Shown in pieces: positions 52,829 through 63,477 of a stretch of 64,000 nt of DNA (position 1 is its first letter; each line of letters begins with the position of its first letter). Under the pieces are notes generated by a model that ran no database searches, had not been told where the DNA came from, and saw only the letters and a list, made by a program, of their open reading frames with translations. This DNA comes from Symsagittifera roscoffensis (Eukaryota > Xenacoelomorpha > Acoela > Convolutidae). The stretch covers positions 56,700,467 through 56,764,466 of the forward strand of contig NC_087068.1 of the NCBI RefSeq assembly GCF_963678635.1. Direction: 5' to 3'. The position numbers and the translations under genes are program-made.

Positions 52829-55800
52829 GTTAGTCATGTCGATTTAAATAGACAGAAATTAAAATTTTTTTTAGCTTAATTGGAAATAGTTTCACTCTAA
52901 TATAATTTTTTGATTCAAATTTAAATTGACACTTGACAGAAAACAAATTTTAATCATTTTTTTCACATTTTAAAGTTTTTTTTCGAAATATTGTTTCTAC
53001 AATTGGCTTTTTCGGCAGCTGTTTTCTAAAAAACGAAAATGCTAGTCCTATCCGTACAATTTAAATTGTTTTTTTTTTAAATAGTTTTTTTTTAATTTAA
53101 ACTGCTGTTTAAATTTTAAAAATATTAATTTGCATTGCATTTTCGTTGCATAGTTTTCATTTAAATAAAGTTTAAATTACGTTGAAACTTTGATTAATTA
53201 AATTTGTTTGTTTGAATAACATAATTGTTTAAGGCGGAGATTTCACGCTGGGAAATGGAAAAGGCGGAGAGTCAATTTATGGGTCAACATTTTCAGACGA
53301 GAATTTCAAGTTGAAACATGACGAAGAGTTTTTACTCTCAATGGCGAATAAAGGCCCAAACACGAATGGTTCACAGTTCTTCATAACTACAGTTAAATGT
53401 CCTCATTTAGACAATAAACATACAGTTTTTGGAAGGGTAGTTTCAGGGCAGGAGATTGTGAAGTTGATTGAAAATCAACCTGTAACTGAACAAGGTCACA
53501 AACCAACGACGGAGATAGTTGTTGAGAAATGCGGCGAGTTGGTGTTGCAGAAACGCAATAAGAAAGATAAAAAGGAGAAAAAAAGTAAGAAGGAGAAAAA
53601 GAAGAAAAAGAACAAGAAAAAAGAATCCAAGAAAGAGAAAGAAGAATCTGAAGCTGCCAGTGACGTCAGTGGAAAAGGAGGTTAGTTTGAGCGCAACTGA
53701 ACATTTTGCCAAAACATATTTTGTTAAGACCTTTTTTATTGCTTCGAAAGCAATTTTTTACTTGTTTTATCGCAAATAAACACCAAATTGAACAAGAGAG
53801 CTTTCAATTGGAATGCATAACTGTTGAAGAAAGACCGGAAACATTATATCTAGTTTTTGCTAGTTTCTTGTTTTTTTTTTAAAAAAAAACAGGCTATTTT
53901 TTAGGTACGAAAAACTCGAATGTGACTTATGCAAGTTTGACTAAGCTATGGCCTACTTGAAAATGTTCACCTTGCAAATTGTGATACGCGTGCTAGTTTC
54001 GAACCGGCAACCATATGACTGCGAGCAAATTTTACTAGCACTTGCACCTCAATATTTTGATTGTTTTTTTTTTCAGGTGAGGAAAGTTCAAGTGACGATG
54101 AGTCACCTAAGAAGAAAATGAAACAGATTGAAGAACTAACAAAGGAAAAGAATCAGGAGGTTGAAAAGGAGAAAGTACCAGCTATGGAAACGGTGGAGGA
54201 GCAAATTGATGAAGGAATTGACAAGGAAGGCCCCGAAGATGACGAGGGTCAGTTGGAAGAAACAGCCGATGATGCCAATGTCACACCAGAAGCTGAAGTT
54301 GGCGATGTTTTGGATATAGGTAAAATTTCTTAAAAACAGCTGTAAAGGATTGACCCTGTTCCTTTTTAGTCTGCCTGGTGGAATGAGGGAAATGTTGGGC
54401 TGTTTCAGTGAAGTTATTGTTCTGACCAGTGAACCGAAGATCTTTGTTAAAACTGAAAATCGAAAACTAATTGTTATTTCAAAATGAAGTAATTATTTCT
54501 AAAGATTTTTGCCTATTCTTAAGTCTAAAGGTGTTTTTCCCAAAATTTCATTCCAGAAAGCCGAGTTAATTGTCCGAGTGGTTTAAGTGGTTAATTAGAG
54601 TGGTTTTAAGGTTGTCTTCTGATTTTAGGCGTTTCCAATCCAGAACAAATGGAGCTGCAAGAAGCCTTAAATGACGAACCGTCCTCATCAAAGAAGCTGC
54701 CAGACATCATATCATCACACAATTCGGACGAACCATCACGCAGTCAAAAAGCACCAGTTGGCGAGCCAGAACAGTCAGAACCAACAGAGTATTTCTGCTC
54801 CATTGACCCCGAAGAAATTCCAGCAGTGCCGGAGAAGAAATTTTTGACCAGAGTAAAACCGGAAGATGACATGAAAAACACAGATAAAGATGCGGCTGAG
54901 GAGAAGGATCCGAGATCCAGAGGGAAAAGTCAGTCTAATGATTCAAGTCGGAGAGAGAAAAAGAAGGAAGGCGAATGGAGAATTGGAAAAGATGGCATGA
55001 AAATCAAGGGTAGAGGAACTATGCGCTTTAATCCCTATACTGACCGGGAACGAAGTGTAACTCCCCCTCATTGGAAAAATTCCTGGCCAAGAAACAGATC
55101 TGACGACAGAGGAAGAGATAAGAAAGATAATAAAGAAGAGACTGCTGAAAAGAAAGATCGATTATCGGCTTTTGAAAGGTTAACCATGGCTGCCCGAAAA
55201 GACAGGTCAGAACGTCCAGAAATGACCCGAGAACCGAAAGCTTTCAGAAGTTCTGACAAAGGGTTTGAGAAGTTTTATAGGCAAAAAGAGGAGGAAAGGA
55301 GAGAAATGGTGAAAGTTAGAGCTGCTAAAAAACGACGATCGAAGAGCGGGGAAGCAACTCGAGAAACTCAAGGTGAAGAAAAGTCGGAGGCAATTGAAGA
55401 AAAGTTGATGCAGACTTTAAGCGAGAGAATCAAAACTGAAATTAAAGATGAACCATTTGATCAAAACAATAGCAGGTCTGAGGAGCCGCGAAGAGAAGAT
55501 TTCAGACGAAGGCCAGTTAGTTTAAGGGATCCGATTCCGTTTAGACCCATATCGCCAAAAAGGCCTAAGCAGGAATTTATAGATCCAGGGATGGTTAGAA
55601 GTCACGGGTTGATGGATCCGAGCGAACGTACAAGGAGACTTCCTTCACATAGAGATGACGCGAGGCCTAGATCGAGGAGTCCAGAAGAATTGAGACATCC
55701 GATGTCTGGTAGAACAGACATCGACCGCAGTTCAAGAAAACGAAGAGAAAGAGACAATCGCTCGCCTGAAGCTAGAAGCAAACAAAGGCCGACGGAAGAA

Positions 55801-56589
55801 CCCAACAGTGGTTTAAAAGGAGATGTTGACATGTCTTGGCATATTGACAAGAGTATATCAGAAAGGTTCAAAGCTATTGCAAATTATTCTATAACTGAGG
55901 AAGTCTTGGATACTAGAAGCATTATCGAGAAGACCTCGAGAGTAGAAGCAGTTGACGCTAATAGGAATAAAGATGAAGGAAAAGTAGACATTCGCAGCAG
56001 CAAGCGCAGTAGAGAGCGAAAGGAACGTTCAAAAAGTCGAGACAGAAAAGAAAAAAGAAGATCCCCGAATGTAGTTGAAAAATCAAAAAGCGCAAGAGCT
56101 GTTGAAAAGATTGAGCCAAGCAAAACTGAATCGAAACATACATCAAGCAAGCGAGAAAAATCAGATAAAGATGCCAGTAAGACTAGCAAAGATACGGAGT
56201 TGCGTGTACATTCCAAAAATAATGACGACAAAATCAAAGAACCAGTACGCGAAAGAAATAGAAGCAAAAGCAAAAGTCCTCGCAATAAAGACAAAAAAGC
56301 TAAATCCAGAAGTCGAAGTAGAAATAAAAGCCCAAAAATGCAAGAATCTAGTCGTTCCCCCGTAAAAAGAGCAAATAGAAGTCGCAGTCGTGCGAAGCCG
56401 AGAAGGAAAGATTTGTCGCCTCGTGGTCGTGAAAAGAAAGAAACGAGGTCGAATCGAAGTCGCTCGCGGGACAGAAAAGGAAAAGAATCGCAACGCAATG
56501 ATTCAAAAAGAGACAAGGGGAAAGGAGATAGAAAGAGAGAGAAGAGTTCGAGTCCTGAAGACTTGTTCGGTTTATCAAAATTGGTTTAA
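52594..56589 (+). CDS. PPIG: SR-rich nuclear cyclophilin (PPIG/NKTR type), 961 aa
   Basis: Exons 52594-52828, 53234-53680, 54077-54319 and 54629-56589 join in frame, all introns in phase 1. Residues about 8-175 are a cyclophilin peptidyl-prolyl isomerase domain: [26 protein letters not shown] (with the catalytic Arg just before FHRI), [31 protein letters not shown] and [12 protein letters not shown]. The usual Trp of the cyclosporin pocket is His, as in PPIG-type proteins. Then come a Lys/Glu run, acidic spacers, a conserved KGRGTMRF...RSVTPPHWK block known from PPIG/NKTR, and a long Arg/Ser-rich tail ([10 protein letters not shown]). Such proteins act in nuclear speckles with splicing factors and the RNA polymerase II tail. 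Confidence 0.93.
53234..53680 (+). CDS. PPIG: PPIG-like exon 2 (rest of isomerase domain, Lys-rich run)
   Basis: Acceptor TTGTTTAAG at 53233, donor AAAGGAG/GTTAGT at 53680. The last third is a nearly pure Lys/Glu run ([12 protein letters not shown]). Confidence 0.9.
53681..54076 (+). other. PPIG-like intron 2
   Basis: It is AT-rich with a tRNA-like trace near 53990-54040, and ends with a long pyrimidine tract. Intron 1 (52829-53233) is also plain AT-rich sequence. Confidence 0.6.
54077..54319 (+). CDS. PPIG: PPIG-like exon 3 (acidic region)
   Basis: Acceptor TTTTTTTCAG at 54076, donor GATATAG/GTAAAA at 54319. It encodes [16 protein letters not shown] and a Glu/Asp-rich stretch. Confidence 0.85.
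54629..56589 (+). CDS. PPIG: PPIG-like exon 4 (RS domain)
   Basis: Acceptor CTGATTTTAG at 54628; stop TAA at 56587-56589. It encodes 653 residues plus, with SR/RS/RE/RD dipeptides throughout, and the KGRGTMRF and TPPHWK landmarks near its first quarter. It is one large exon, as is common for RS tails. Confidence 0.9.
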
Positions 56590-59500
56590 AATGTAATTTG
56601 TTGTTGTTGATTGTCTTTTGTCAGAAATATTAAGTTAACACAATGCCCCTGAAAATTTCGATTGCTAAAGCCATACGAATATAAGTAAGCTCTCAATGTT
56701 CACGACCTTGACACATAAAAAAAACAGGAGGCTAAGTAGTGTTTCTCATTACCCAACTTGCAATAAGATTATACCGAGAGTTTATAACGAAAAAAGAAAA
56801 ACTAAAAAAATTATTTGTCTATTTTTACGTTTTACACTTTTTTTTATTTTTAGTCAAAGTTTTTTTTCAACTGAAAAGGTTTTGTTTTATTTATATTGGC
56901 TTAGTCGCTTCATTCGTTAATTGGGTGACATGCATGGTTCATCATGCTAAAGTAGATGTTCACGTTTGAATGGCTCGGAGGGGGATTCAACATTTGTTAT
57001 AGCCACCCGACGGCCGAACGGTCGTCTACAAAACTATTCCAGACGTAATTAACAGTGTAATTTTTAGATTCAATGCTCAGTAAACGCCCGTACCCAACAA
57101 AATATTAGTTTCTGAGGATGAAATCATCAATTTCCAGTCTAAATTTCCGACCAGAACTTTTTAATGAAATATTGAAATTAAGCAAGGTTTTTCCAAGTTT
57201 TTAAAAATATATCTAATCGATTTTCCGATCAAAAGTTTGTTGAAATCAGGATCCTTCTAGTCAGGAAAAAATTTAATTTTCCATTTAGTTTCTGGAAAAC
57301 TGCTTTAATTTTTTTGATCAGAAAAAATTCATAAAAACCTTGAAAATGCCTGAGTATTATCTGCTTCTTTTGATAAAAATGGCGTTTCGACTTGCATTTT
57401 ATGAAGTTTTTACTACAAGAAAAATCATAATGAAATTATTATCGGGAATATTTGTATCAACTATCTCATCAAAATCTTGAAGTTTCAACAAGACTAGGGT
57501 TTTGTTTTTCTGCAAATTATCATGCATGAATCTCAAACTCCGATGAGCAGCGAATTGAGAGTATCATCTGTTTTTGATTAATAGACAACGAGTTATTGTT
57601 CCGACCATTGAAAATTCTCCAACATAAAATAACGTTTCACAAATGATTATAGGAGAGGGTCGAGTGATATATCATATAAAAGCCCTTCTAGTCGTGATTT
57701 AACGACATTTGAATATTTCTAAATTTTTTTTACTGGTGTCAAGAAAAACCGGTTTGAAATTTTTTGATTTTTTGTCTATTTTCGAGCGAATAAAGCGATC
57801 GAGTAACATCAAAAATTTGTTACATTAAAAATTTAGAAACTTATGCTAAAAAACGTAATTTCACCAAAAAGAAAACTAGTTTTGGAAGCTTCATTTAGCT
57901 CTTCTCTGGCAAAACAATTCTTTCAGTAATATTTTAGCGCCAAAAATTGAATTTTTTTTTCATTTTATTTATTTTTGAACACCATTGGGATTCGTTTATG
58001 CCTAATTCACAAAATTTCTACGCGTTCAGTGAATTTGGACTAATTTTGACTATTTTTATGGCCCTCAGAATTGTCAAATTTTTGATTTTTGACCGAAAAC
58101 TATCCTCTGAAATCTGATATTGTTAGTTCGATGGAGATAACGCGTAGTAAGAAGCTCCCCTGCATTAGCGGCATTTCACAAAAGTTTTATCCAAAAAATT
58201 ATCGACCTCAGAAAAGTGAAATTTTCGATTTTTTGATCGTAATCATAAACTTTTTGAATATTCTCGAAAACTACCTTGCTATATTTGAGATTTTGGGATC
58301 AATTCAAAAAACGGGTTGTATGACCCGATCAATTCGAAATTAGTAACTTGAGACAATCAAAGCTGAGATGAAAGGTTCAATTAAACGAACCGTTTGCTAT
58401 AATTGTTCCTGCAGAAATTGACTCCTTTTTTTGCAAGATAAATGTCGTCTTAGGAAAATTGGTTATCTGCATTTTTTTAGTCTTTTTTTTAAATTTAGTA
58501 GAGAAAACTAATGTTTTCGGCAAAGTCCAATTTTTGAAATTACACTTTGCGTGCCGCATCAGTATATCAAATTCATTTAATATCAAACTCGTACCTCTAG
58601 CTTTAGCTGGGTCTCTCCCTATTTAATTTTTTATCGAGACATACGAACATTTTGGTTCACGTAGTTTTTTCAACATCTAAAATTTTTTTCGACTAATGTT
58701 TTTTATTGTTTTTATTGTATCGCAAGTGGCGCGAAGCTACGCTTCGCCTCTGTGTCTCACTATTCAATATTCGCAACGTCTAATTTGAAACTCGTCACCA
58801 ATCATGTGACCGAGCTAAATACAAACTCCCATGAGCTTTTTTGTATTTTTTTTTGCATAGAATGTTTTGATAATACTAGCCTAATGTTTGTTAACAGTGA
58901 TTTGAAACTAGTACCTGTGACCTATTTGTTTTTGCAAATACAAAATTAACAAGCTTTGCAAAATTTTAATTTAATTATACCGTAGAAACATTTATGCCAG
59001 GTCTTTTTTGTTCTATAAAATCACTTTTTTTGATACTCAATGACTTATTTGTACTGTAGTTTTTTATTGGATTTTATTGAATTTTTTTCATACTTTTTTC
59101 TAAAAAGATCGAACCAATAGCCTGGATTGTGCCCAATGCATTGTTTTTGACACGCTGAATTATGCGAAAGAAAGTTATTGCGGTTTAGTGTTTTAAATGT
59201 TGATAGGCTGCGTAACTTCCGGTAGCGCTACTTCCTAGTTGCCGCCGGAATTGAATTGATCCAGTAAAAAGAAGATAATGTGATATTCGGATCATAATTC
59301 AGACTTCCATTTGGTATTCAGTCATTGAAACAAGACATTTTGTTATGGAACAACTGTTTGGTAGTCGATTTATGCAAAAATGGTGTTCTTGTTGTCATTG
59401 TTTTTTTTGTTTCGTTGTTTTTCTCAAAAATTTAAGTTTTGAAACTGTTTTTATCGAACTATTTTTTAGTGAGGGCATTGTTGTACTCCGCGTGAATTCT

Positions 59501-59693
59501 TTAAAAAAAATTGAAGCCATAAAAATATTAATATCTGATTCAGTCTCTCATTTAATTTCTATGGTATGTTCATCAGCATGGCCTGATTCAGTCAAGTTTT
59601 GTGTTTAGTTCTAATTGTTGCTGTTTTTAAACTTCAGATTTCGGTCGATGTGTTGTTAGTTTTCAAGAGCTTGACTGAACTATTAGATCACTG
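56590..59693. other. Intergenic region between PPIG-like and ANKMY1-like genes
   Basis: It holds a small GC patch with CGACGGCCGAACGGTCGTC, an imperfect palindrome (57008-57030), and a composite repeat copy (58060-58760). No gene was recognised. TGCTGTTTTTAAACTTCAG, a strong acceptor ending at 59638, lies 55 nt before the next ATG. Confidence 0.55.
58060..58765 (+). repeat. Composite interspersed repeat R3, third copy
   Basis: AATCTGATATTGTTAG, AAGCTCCCCTGCATTAGCGGC, GAAAACTAATGTTTTCGGCAAAG, CCTCTAGCTTTAGCTGGGTCT and the hairpin word CGAAGCTACGCTTCGCCTCTGTG, in the order of 43030-43580 and 12040-12560. Confidence 0.7.
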
Positions 59694-59859
59694 ATGCTTC
59701 AAAGAGGAGGTATTTCGAACGGAGTTGGGGCCAACAAGAAGGTGGCAGGTCAACTGGGTCACTACGAAGTGCCAGAGAGTGTTCCAGTCATTGGACCGGA
59801 TGGAAATGTAGTTGAGAATAAGTTCAAGAAGCTCTATAAAAGTGGCGCTATTTTTGAAG
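59694..59859 (+). CDS. ANKMY1: ANKMY1-like exon 1
   Basis: ATG at 59694 (MLQRGGISNGVGANKKV), donor TTTGAAG/GTTTGT at 59859. It ends after one base of a Gly codon, inside the first MORN repeat. Confidence 0.82.
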
Positions 59860-62800
59860 GTTTGTTCGAAGTTGTATGAAAAAAAAAATTCCGCAGATTG
59901 ACGTTTCACTGTTTAGGGCGAATATTTATGAAGAAAAGTATTCAAATGTCCGCAGCTGCATCACAAAATCAGTGTATTCAATAAATTGTGCAAGGGATTT
60001 AAATTTTCAAGTTATTTTTAACAATCTGAGAGTATTTCTTTAACGCTCCTTGAATATTGCTGTGGATGAGGTGGCTCTCAGAAAAATATCAAAGATGGGA
60101 TCATGCTATTTATCCTTAATTGTAGAAGAAGAATTACTTCAAGTTCAAAGGTACGAAATTCGCGCATGTTTAACCGTTGAATTAGTTCTTCAAGGTACCA
60201 AGATCCAAACGATGCGTGTCAACTTCATTTTTTTCAATGTAAAAAAAAAATATTTAATTGTTGAAAAAAAAAGATTGAAAAGCCTGCAGTGAATTGGAAT
60301 TGAACTGAAATTAAAATTACCTTAATCGCGCATCTTTACTCATAGTACAAGTAATTTCTAAACGTAAAGTTATTTTTTTTTGTAAAAAAACTGAAGAACT
60401 GTCCTTACAAAAATGAGGAATCAGGAAAATTATCATTGAGAGGTCAAACTGTGCGCTGGATAGGCACATAATTTGGTGCGTGTAGGTCTCTGGAATCCAG
60501 AGACAAGTTTTAAACATGTTGTCGGAACGATCAAAGAGAATGAAAGAACAAAAGAAGAATACAGAGAGCCCTTATTGCAGAATCCGCTTACAATTGGCAA
60601 AATACACTGTGTGGCCTCATAATGATCAACGTTATTTCGTTGTAGGCGAGCTAGAAAATGGACTGCGGTCGGGGGAGGGTAGGATGGAGTTGCCAACAGG
60701 GGTCACTTACGAGGGCAGTTGGAAAGACAACATGCGGTGGGGGGAGGGACAGCTGAAGTGGTCAGATGGCAGTTGTTACAATGGACAATTTCAGGCAGAT
60801 CTCAGACACGGAACAGGCAAACAGAAATTCCCTAGTGGAGAGGTCGGTAGATTAGATGTTTGCACAATCCCCCATGCCCCCCCCCCACCAAATAGCCAAA
60901 GAGTCGCCTCTTTGTTACTATTTTGCTGCGACATTGATTCTCGGTCGATCAACCCGTAAATGTGCTTTGAGAGCCAATAATCAATTTGAGCGCCGAGAGC
61001 GAGCCGAAAAAGTGCGTCCTTTTCGGCCTGTTTTTGTTTCGGAAATTTGACTGCGGCGGTAGAAAATTGGGCTAAATATGGTTTTTTTAACTGATTTGGA
61101 AGAGCTCGGAAAATCAATTTGCTCCTATTCAGGGTTAAAAAAGAGGTCGACAAATGTGTTGAAAATCCGCCCCTTTACAAATGTATATCCCCTTTACAAA
61201 TGTATATCCGCCCCTTCACAAAGTTATAAATGTATGAATTTAGATCTACGAGGGTGAGTTTTTCAAAGACAAGAAGCACGGAAAGGGATGTTACACATGG
61301 CCGGATGGGACTACATTCACTGGTCGCTTCTACAAGAACGACAAGGAGGGCTATGGCAAGTTCCTCTTCCCAGACAAGTCCACTTTCAAGGGACTCTACA
61401 GGGAGAACGAGAGGTGAGAAAGAGCCAGATATGAAGTTGAAATATTGGCCGAAACGGTATTATAAACTGTAAATTGTAATGTAACTGACTGGTAAATAGT
61501 TTAGCTGATGGGAAATCAATTGATTCAGTCCATTATATTCAGTGTGAGAGTTGTAAGAAAAGAATGTGTACCACGTGAATGTGTATTTTAGGTGTGGCCC
61601 GGGCGTGTTCACCTATGCAGATGGCTCTGAAGATTGTGGAATGTGGAAACGTGAACAGCTCATGAAGATCTGCACTTCAGTTAGAGACGCATTCTCAATC
61701 ATCGACTTCCCCGAGTTCGAATACGATCCGAAAGAACACGAAATGCTTCTGTCGTCGGGAGATATTTCGCCGCTAATTGTCGCCGAGAAGACCATGTCGA
61801 GTTCGGAAGAAGGACTCGGTGAGTTTAGCACGACGTCTACGGAATTAATGGGTTCAAAAGGAGTTCGCTTTGACGACGAACTCTTAGAAAGCATCGTGAC
61901 TGATTTGTATTCGAATAGACTTCCAAGTATAGATGCGCGTCATTTGAAATACGACCAATCAGAATTCGAGGACGCTTATTTCTTGGAATGTGTGAACAAA
62001 TCGAAAAGCGAAGCGGAAGTTAAATCAGCTGTAGCTTTGAATAAAACACCGGCTTTTATAGCTATGCAGAGACATGTTTTAAAGCACCATTTCTGGGAAA
62101 GCGAACAAGAGTTCAACGTTCAAAATATGATGATAGGAAACAGGTCAGGAATCGGAGAAAAGGGACCAATCGAGAGATCAAGTGAAATGCTTCTATTCGC
62201 TGCCTTGCGTGGAGATAATGACCTAGTCCTCAAGATTCTCAGACTGAAAGCGTGTTATGTAGACGTCATGGACCGTGATGGAAATACAGCTGTGCATTTA
62301 GCGGCCATTAATGGCCATAGTGAAGTGTTGAATACTTTGCTGAATTTCGGAGCTGATATAAACAGATTGACAAATGAAGGAGTATCTGCCATGTCTGCGT
62401 GTCACGTGCTGTTCTACGACGTGGCGGACTTCAAATCGAATGCAGCGGAAATTCTCTTCAAGGCGGCAGCGGTCAGTTCATTTTTCAGTTTTATCTTGTT
62501 CTGGTTTATTTTACAAAAATTTTTGACAATATTCAGTGTTTCATCTAATTATCCTTGTTCTTTTCCTTTCCTACCCACAAAAAAATGAGATTAACCTAGT
62601 TTTGGTGTTTTGGTGATAATGGTGACCAGCAATCCAATGATTGCGGGTTCAAAATGCACGTGCACTGCAATTTGCTAAGTGTGGTTTGTTAGATAACCAT
62701 AGCTTGGTGAGCCTTAGATAATCAACCTCCGTCTGGGTGACTAAAAAAGCTCCATCCAGTATTAAACATTGAAATCAGGAGATACATAATACTCAGTAAT

Positions 62801-63477
62801 TGCCATTACCAATTTACAATTCAATTCTTGATTTAATTTGAAATAGCTTGGTCTTCAATTAAGGTTTCTGATACATTGTGTGTACCCTTGCGATAAGCAA
62901 GGGCTTGTTCAAATTTTCCTATTGGACCAGTGGCCCGATCCATGAAAAAACTGACCAGGTTGTCGGGTCGAGAAAAAGTGAACGGTTGTCATCCATATAA
63001 TACTGACTAGGTTTAAGCAATCGTATATGTTGCAGGGCAGAACAAGTGAGGGGGGATCGGACGATGAGGGGTTTGAAGACGCAAAGGAGCCCCAAGAAGT
63101 GAAGTTAGAGAGACTCAGGACGAATGCGAGGCGGATCAGATTGAAGAAGAGAGCACTCACCAACAAAAGGTACTTTAGAACTGATTACTCGAGAACTGTT
63201 TTATTATAACAAAAGTAAGATCTATAATTTTTTGGCTCTACGTTAGTTTTGTTGTTATTGCGAAATAAGGGTTAAGGTTCTTTTGTCTAGGTTCTGTACT
63301 CCGGATGAACATGAGTCAGTGGATCTGGCCTACAAGCCACTGGGTAAGCCAAAGGGGGGCAAGGGAGGAGGAGCAGGAGCAGCTGGGGGGTCTGCCACAC
63401 AGAAGGAGGGACATAGTGAAAAGAGTACAGAACAAGACCACAAGGATACTACGACTGACAATGCAGCAGACAAGAAG
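59694..63477 (+). CDS. ANKMY1: ANKMY1-like MORN/ankyrin protein (5' part, runs off window)
   Basis: Exons 59694-59859, 60646-60842, 61244-61413, 61592-62471, 63036-63169 and 63291-63477 join in frame to 578 codons. From about residue 47 there are six MORN repeats (pattern Y.G....G..HG.G....DG), for example TYEGSWKDNMRWGEGQLKW and IYEGEFFKDKKHGKGCYTW. After a long spacer come ankyrin repeats: EMLLFAALRGDNDLVLKILR and DGNTAVHLAAINGHSEVLN, then LLNFGADINRLTNEGVSAMS. MORN plus ankyrin in this order with LTNEGxSA is the ANKMY1 arrangement. More ankyrin repeats and a MYND zinc finger are expected beyond the right edge. MORN proteins often sit at membranes or cilia; the function of ANKMY1 is poorly known. 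Exon 6 has a Gly-rich low-complexity stretch. Confidence 0.87.
59860..60645 (+). other. ANKMY1-like intron 1
   Basis: AT-rich. An open frame with ATG at 60516 runs into exon 2, but the splice at 60646 restores a proper MORN repeat. Nothing else seen. Confidence 0.6.
60646..60842 (+). CDS. ANKMY1: ANKMY1-like exon 2 (MORN repeats 1-3)
   Basis: Acceptor TCGTTGTAG at 60645, donor GGAGAG/GTCGGT at 60842. It encodes GELENGLRSGEGRMELPTG and two more MORN units. Confidence 0.85.
60990..61165 (-). repeat. GGGCGGATCTAG repeat family, inverted fragment
   Basis: GAGCTCGGAAAATCAATTTG, GAGGTCGACAAATGTG and GAAAATCCGCCCCTTT are complementary to inner and end words of the family. It lies in ANKMY1-like intron 2, followed by a short CCGCCCCTT / ACAAATGTATATCC duplication. 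Confidence 0.6.
61244..61413 (+). CDS. ANKMY1: ANKMY1-like exon 3 (MORN repeats 4-6)
   Basis: Acceptor ATGAATTTAG at 61243, donor CGAGAG/GTGAGA at 61413. Phase 0 in, two bases over at the end. Confidence 0.85.
61592..62471 (+). CDS. ANKMY1: ANKMY1-like exon 4 (end of MORN, spacer, ankyrin repeats)
   Basis: Acceptor GTATTTTAG at 61591, donor GCAGCG/GTCAGT at 62471. It is 293 codons of spacer and the first ankyrin repeats. Confidence 0.85.
62472..63035 (+). other. ANKMY1-like intron 4
   Basis: It has a tRNA-like trace near 62618-62665 (ATGGTGACCAGCAATCC then GCGGGTTCAAAATGC). Otherwise nothing seen. Confidence 0.5.
63036..63169 (+). CDS. ANKMY1: ANKMY1-like exon 5
   Basis: Acceptor ATGTTGCAG at 63035, donor AAAAG/GTACTT at 63169. 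It encodes an acidic then basic, helical-looking segment (GFEDAKEPQEVKLERLRT). Confidence 0.8.
63291..63477 (+). CDS. ANKMY1: ANKMY1-like exon 6
   Basis: Acceptor TTTTGTCTAG at 63290, donor AAGAAG/GTTAGA at 63477. It encodes FCTPDEHESVDLAYKPLGKP and a Gly/Ala-rich then Lys/Asp/Thr-rich linker. Phase 0 at the end. Confidence 0.78.

Noticed and set aside
55884-56516. 210-aa Leu/Ser/Phe-rich minus ORF
   Set aside because: It is antisense to the RS domain of the PPIG-like gene, an expected artefact of Arg/Ser codons.
60516-60645. Alternative ANKMY1 start at ATG 60516
   Set aside because: The frame is open into exon 2, but splicing from 59859 to 60646 rebuilds a proper MORN repeat, while the upstream extension has no MORN character.
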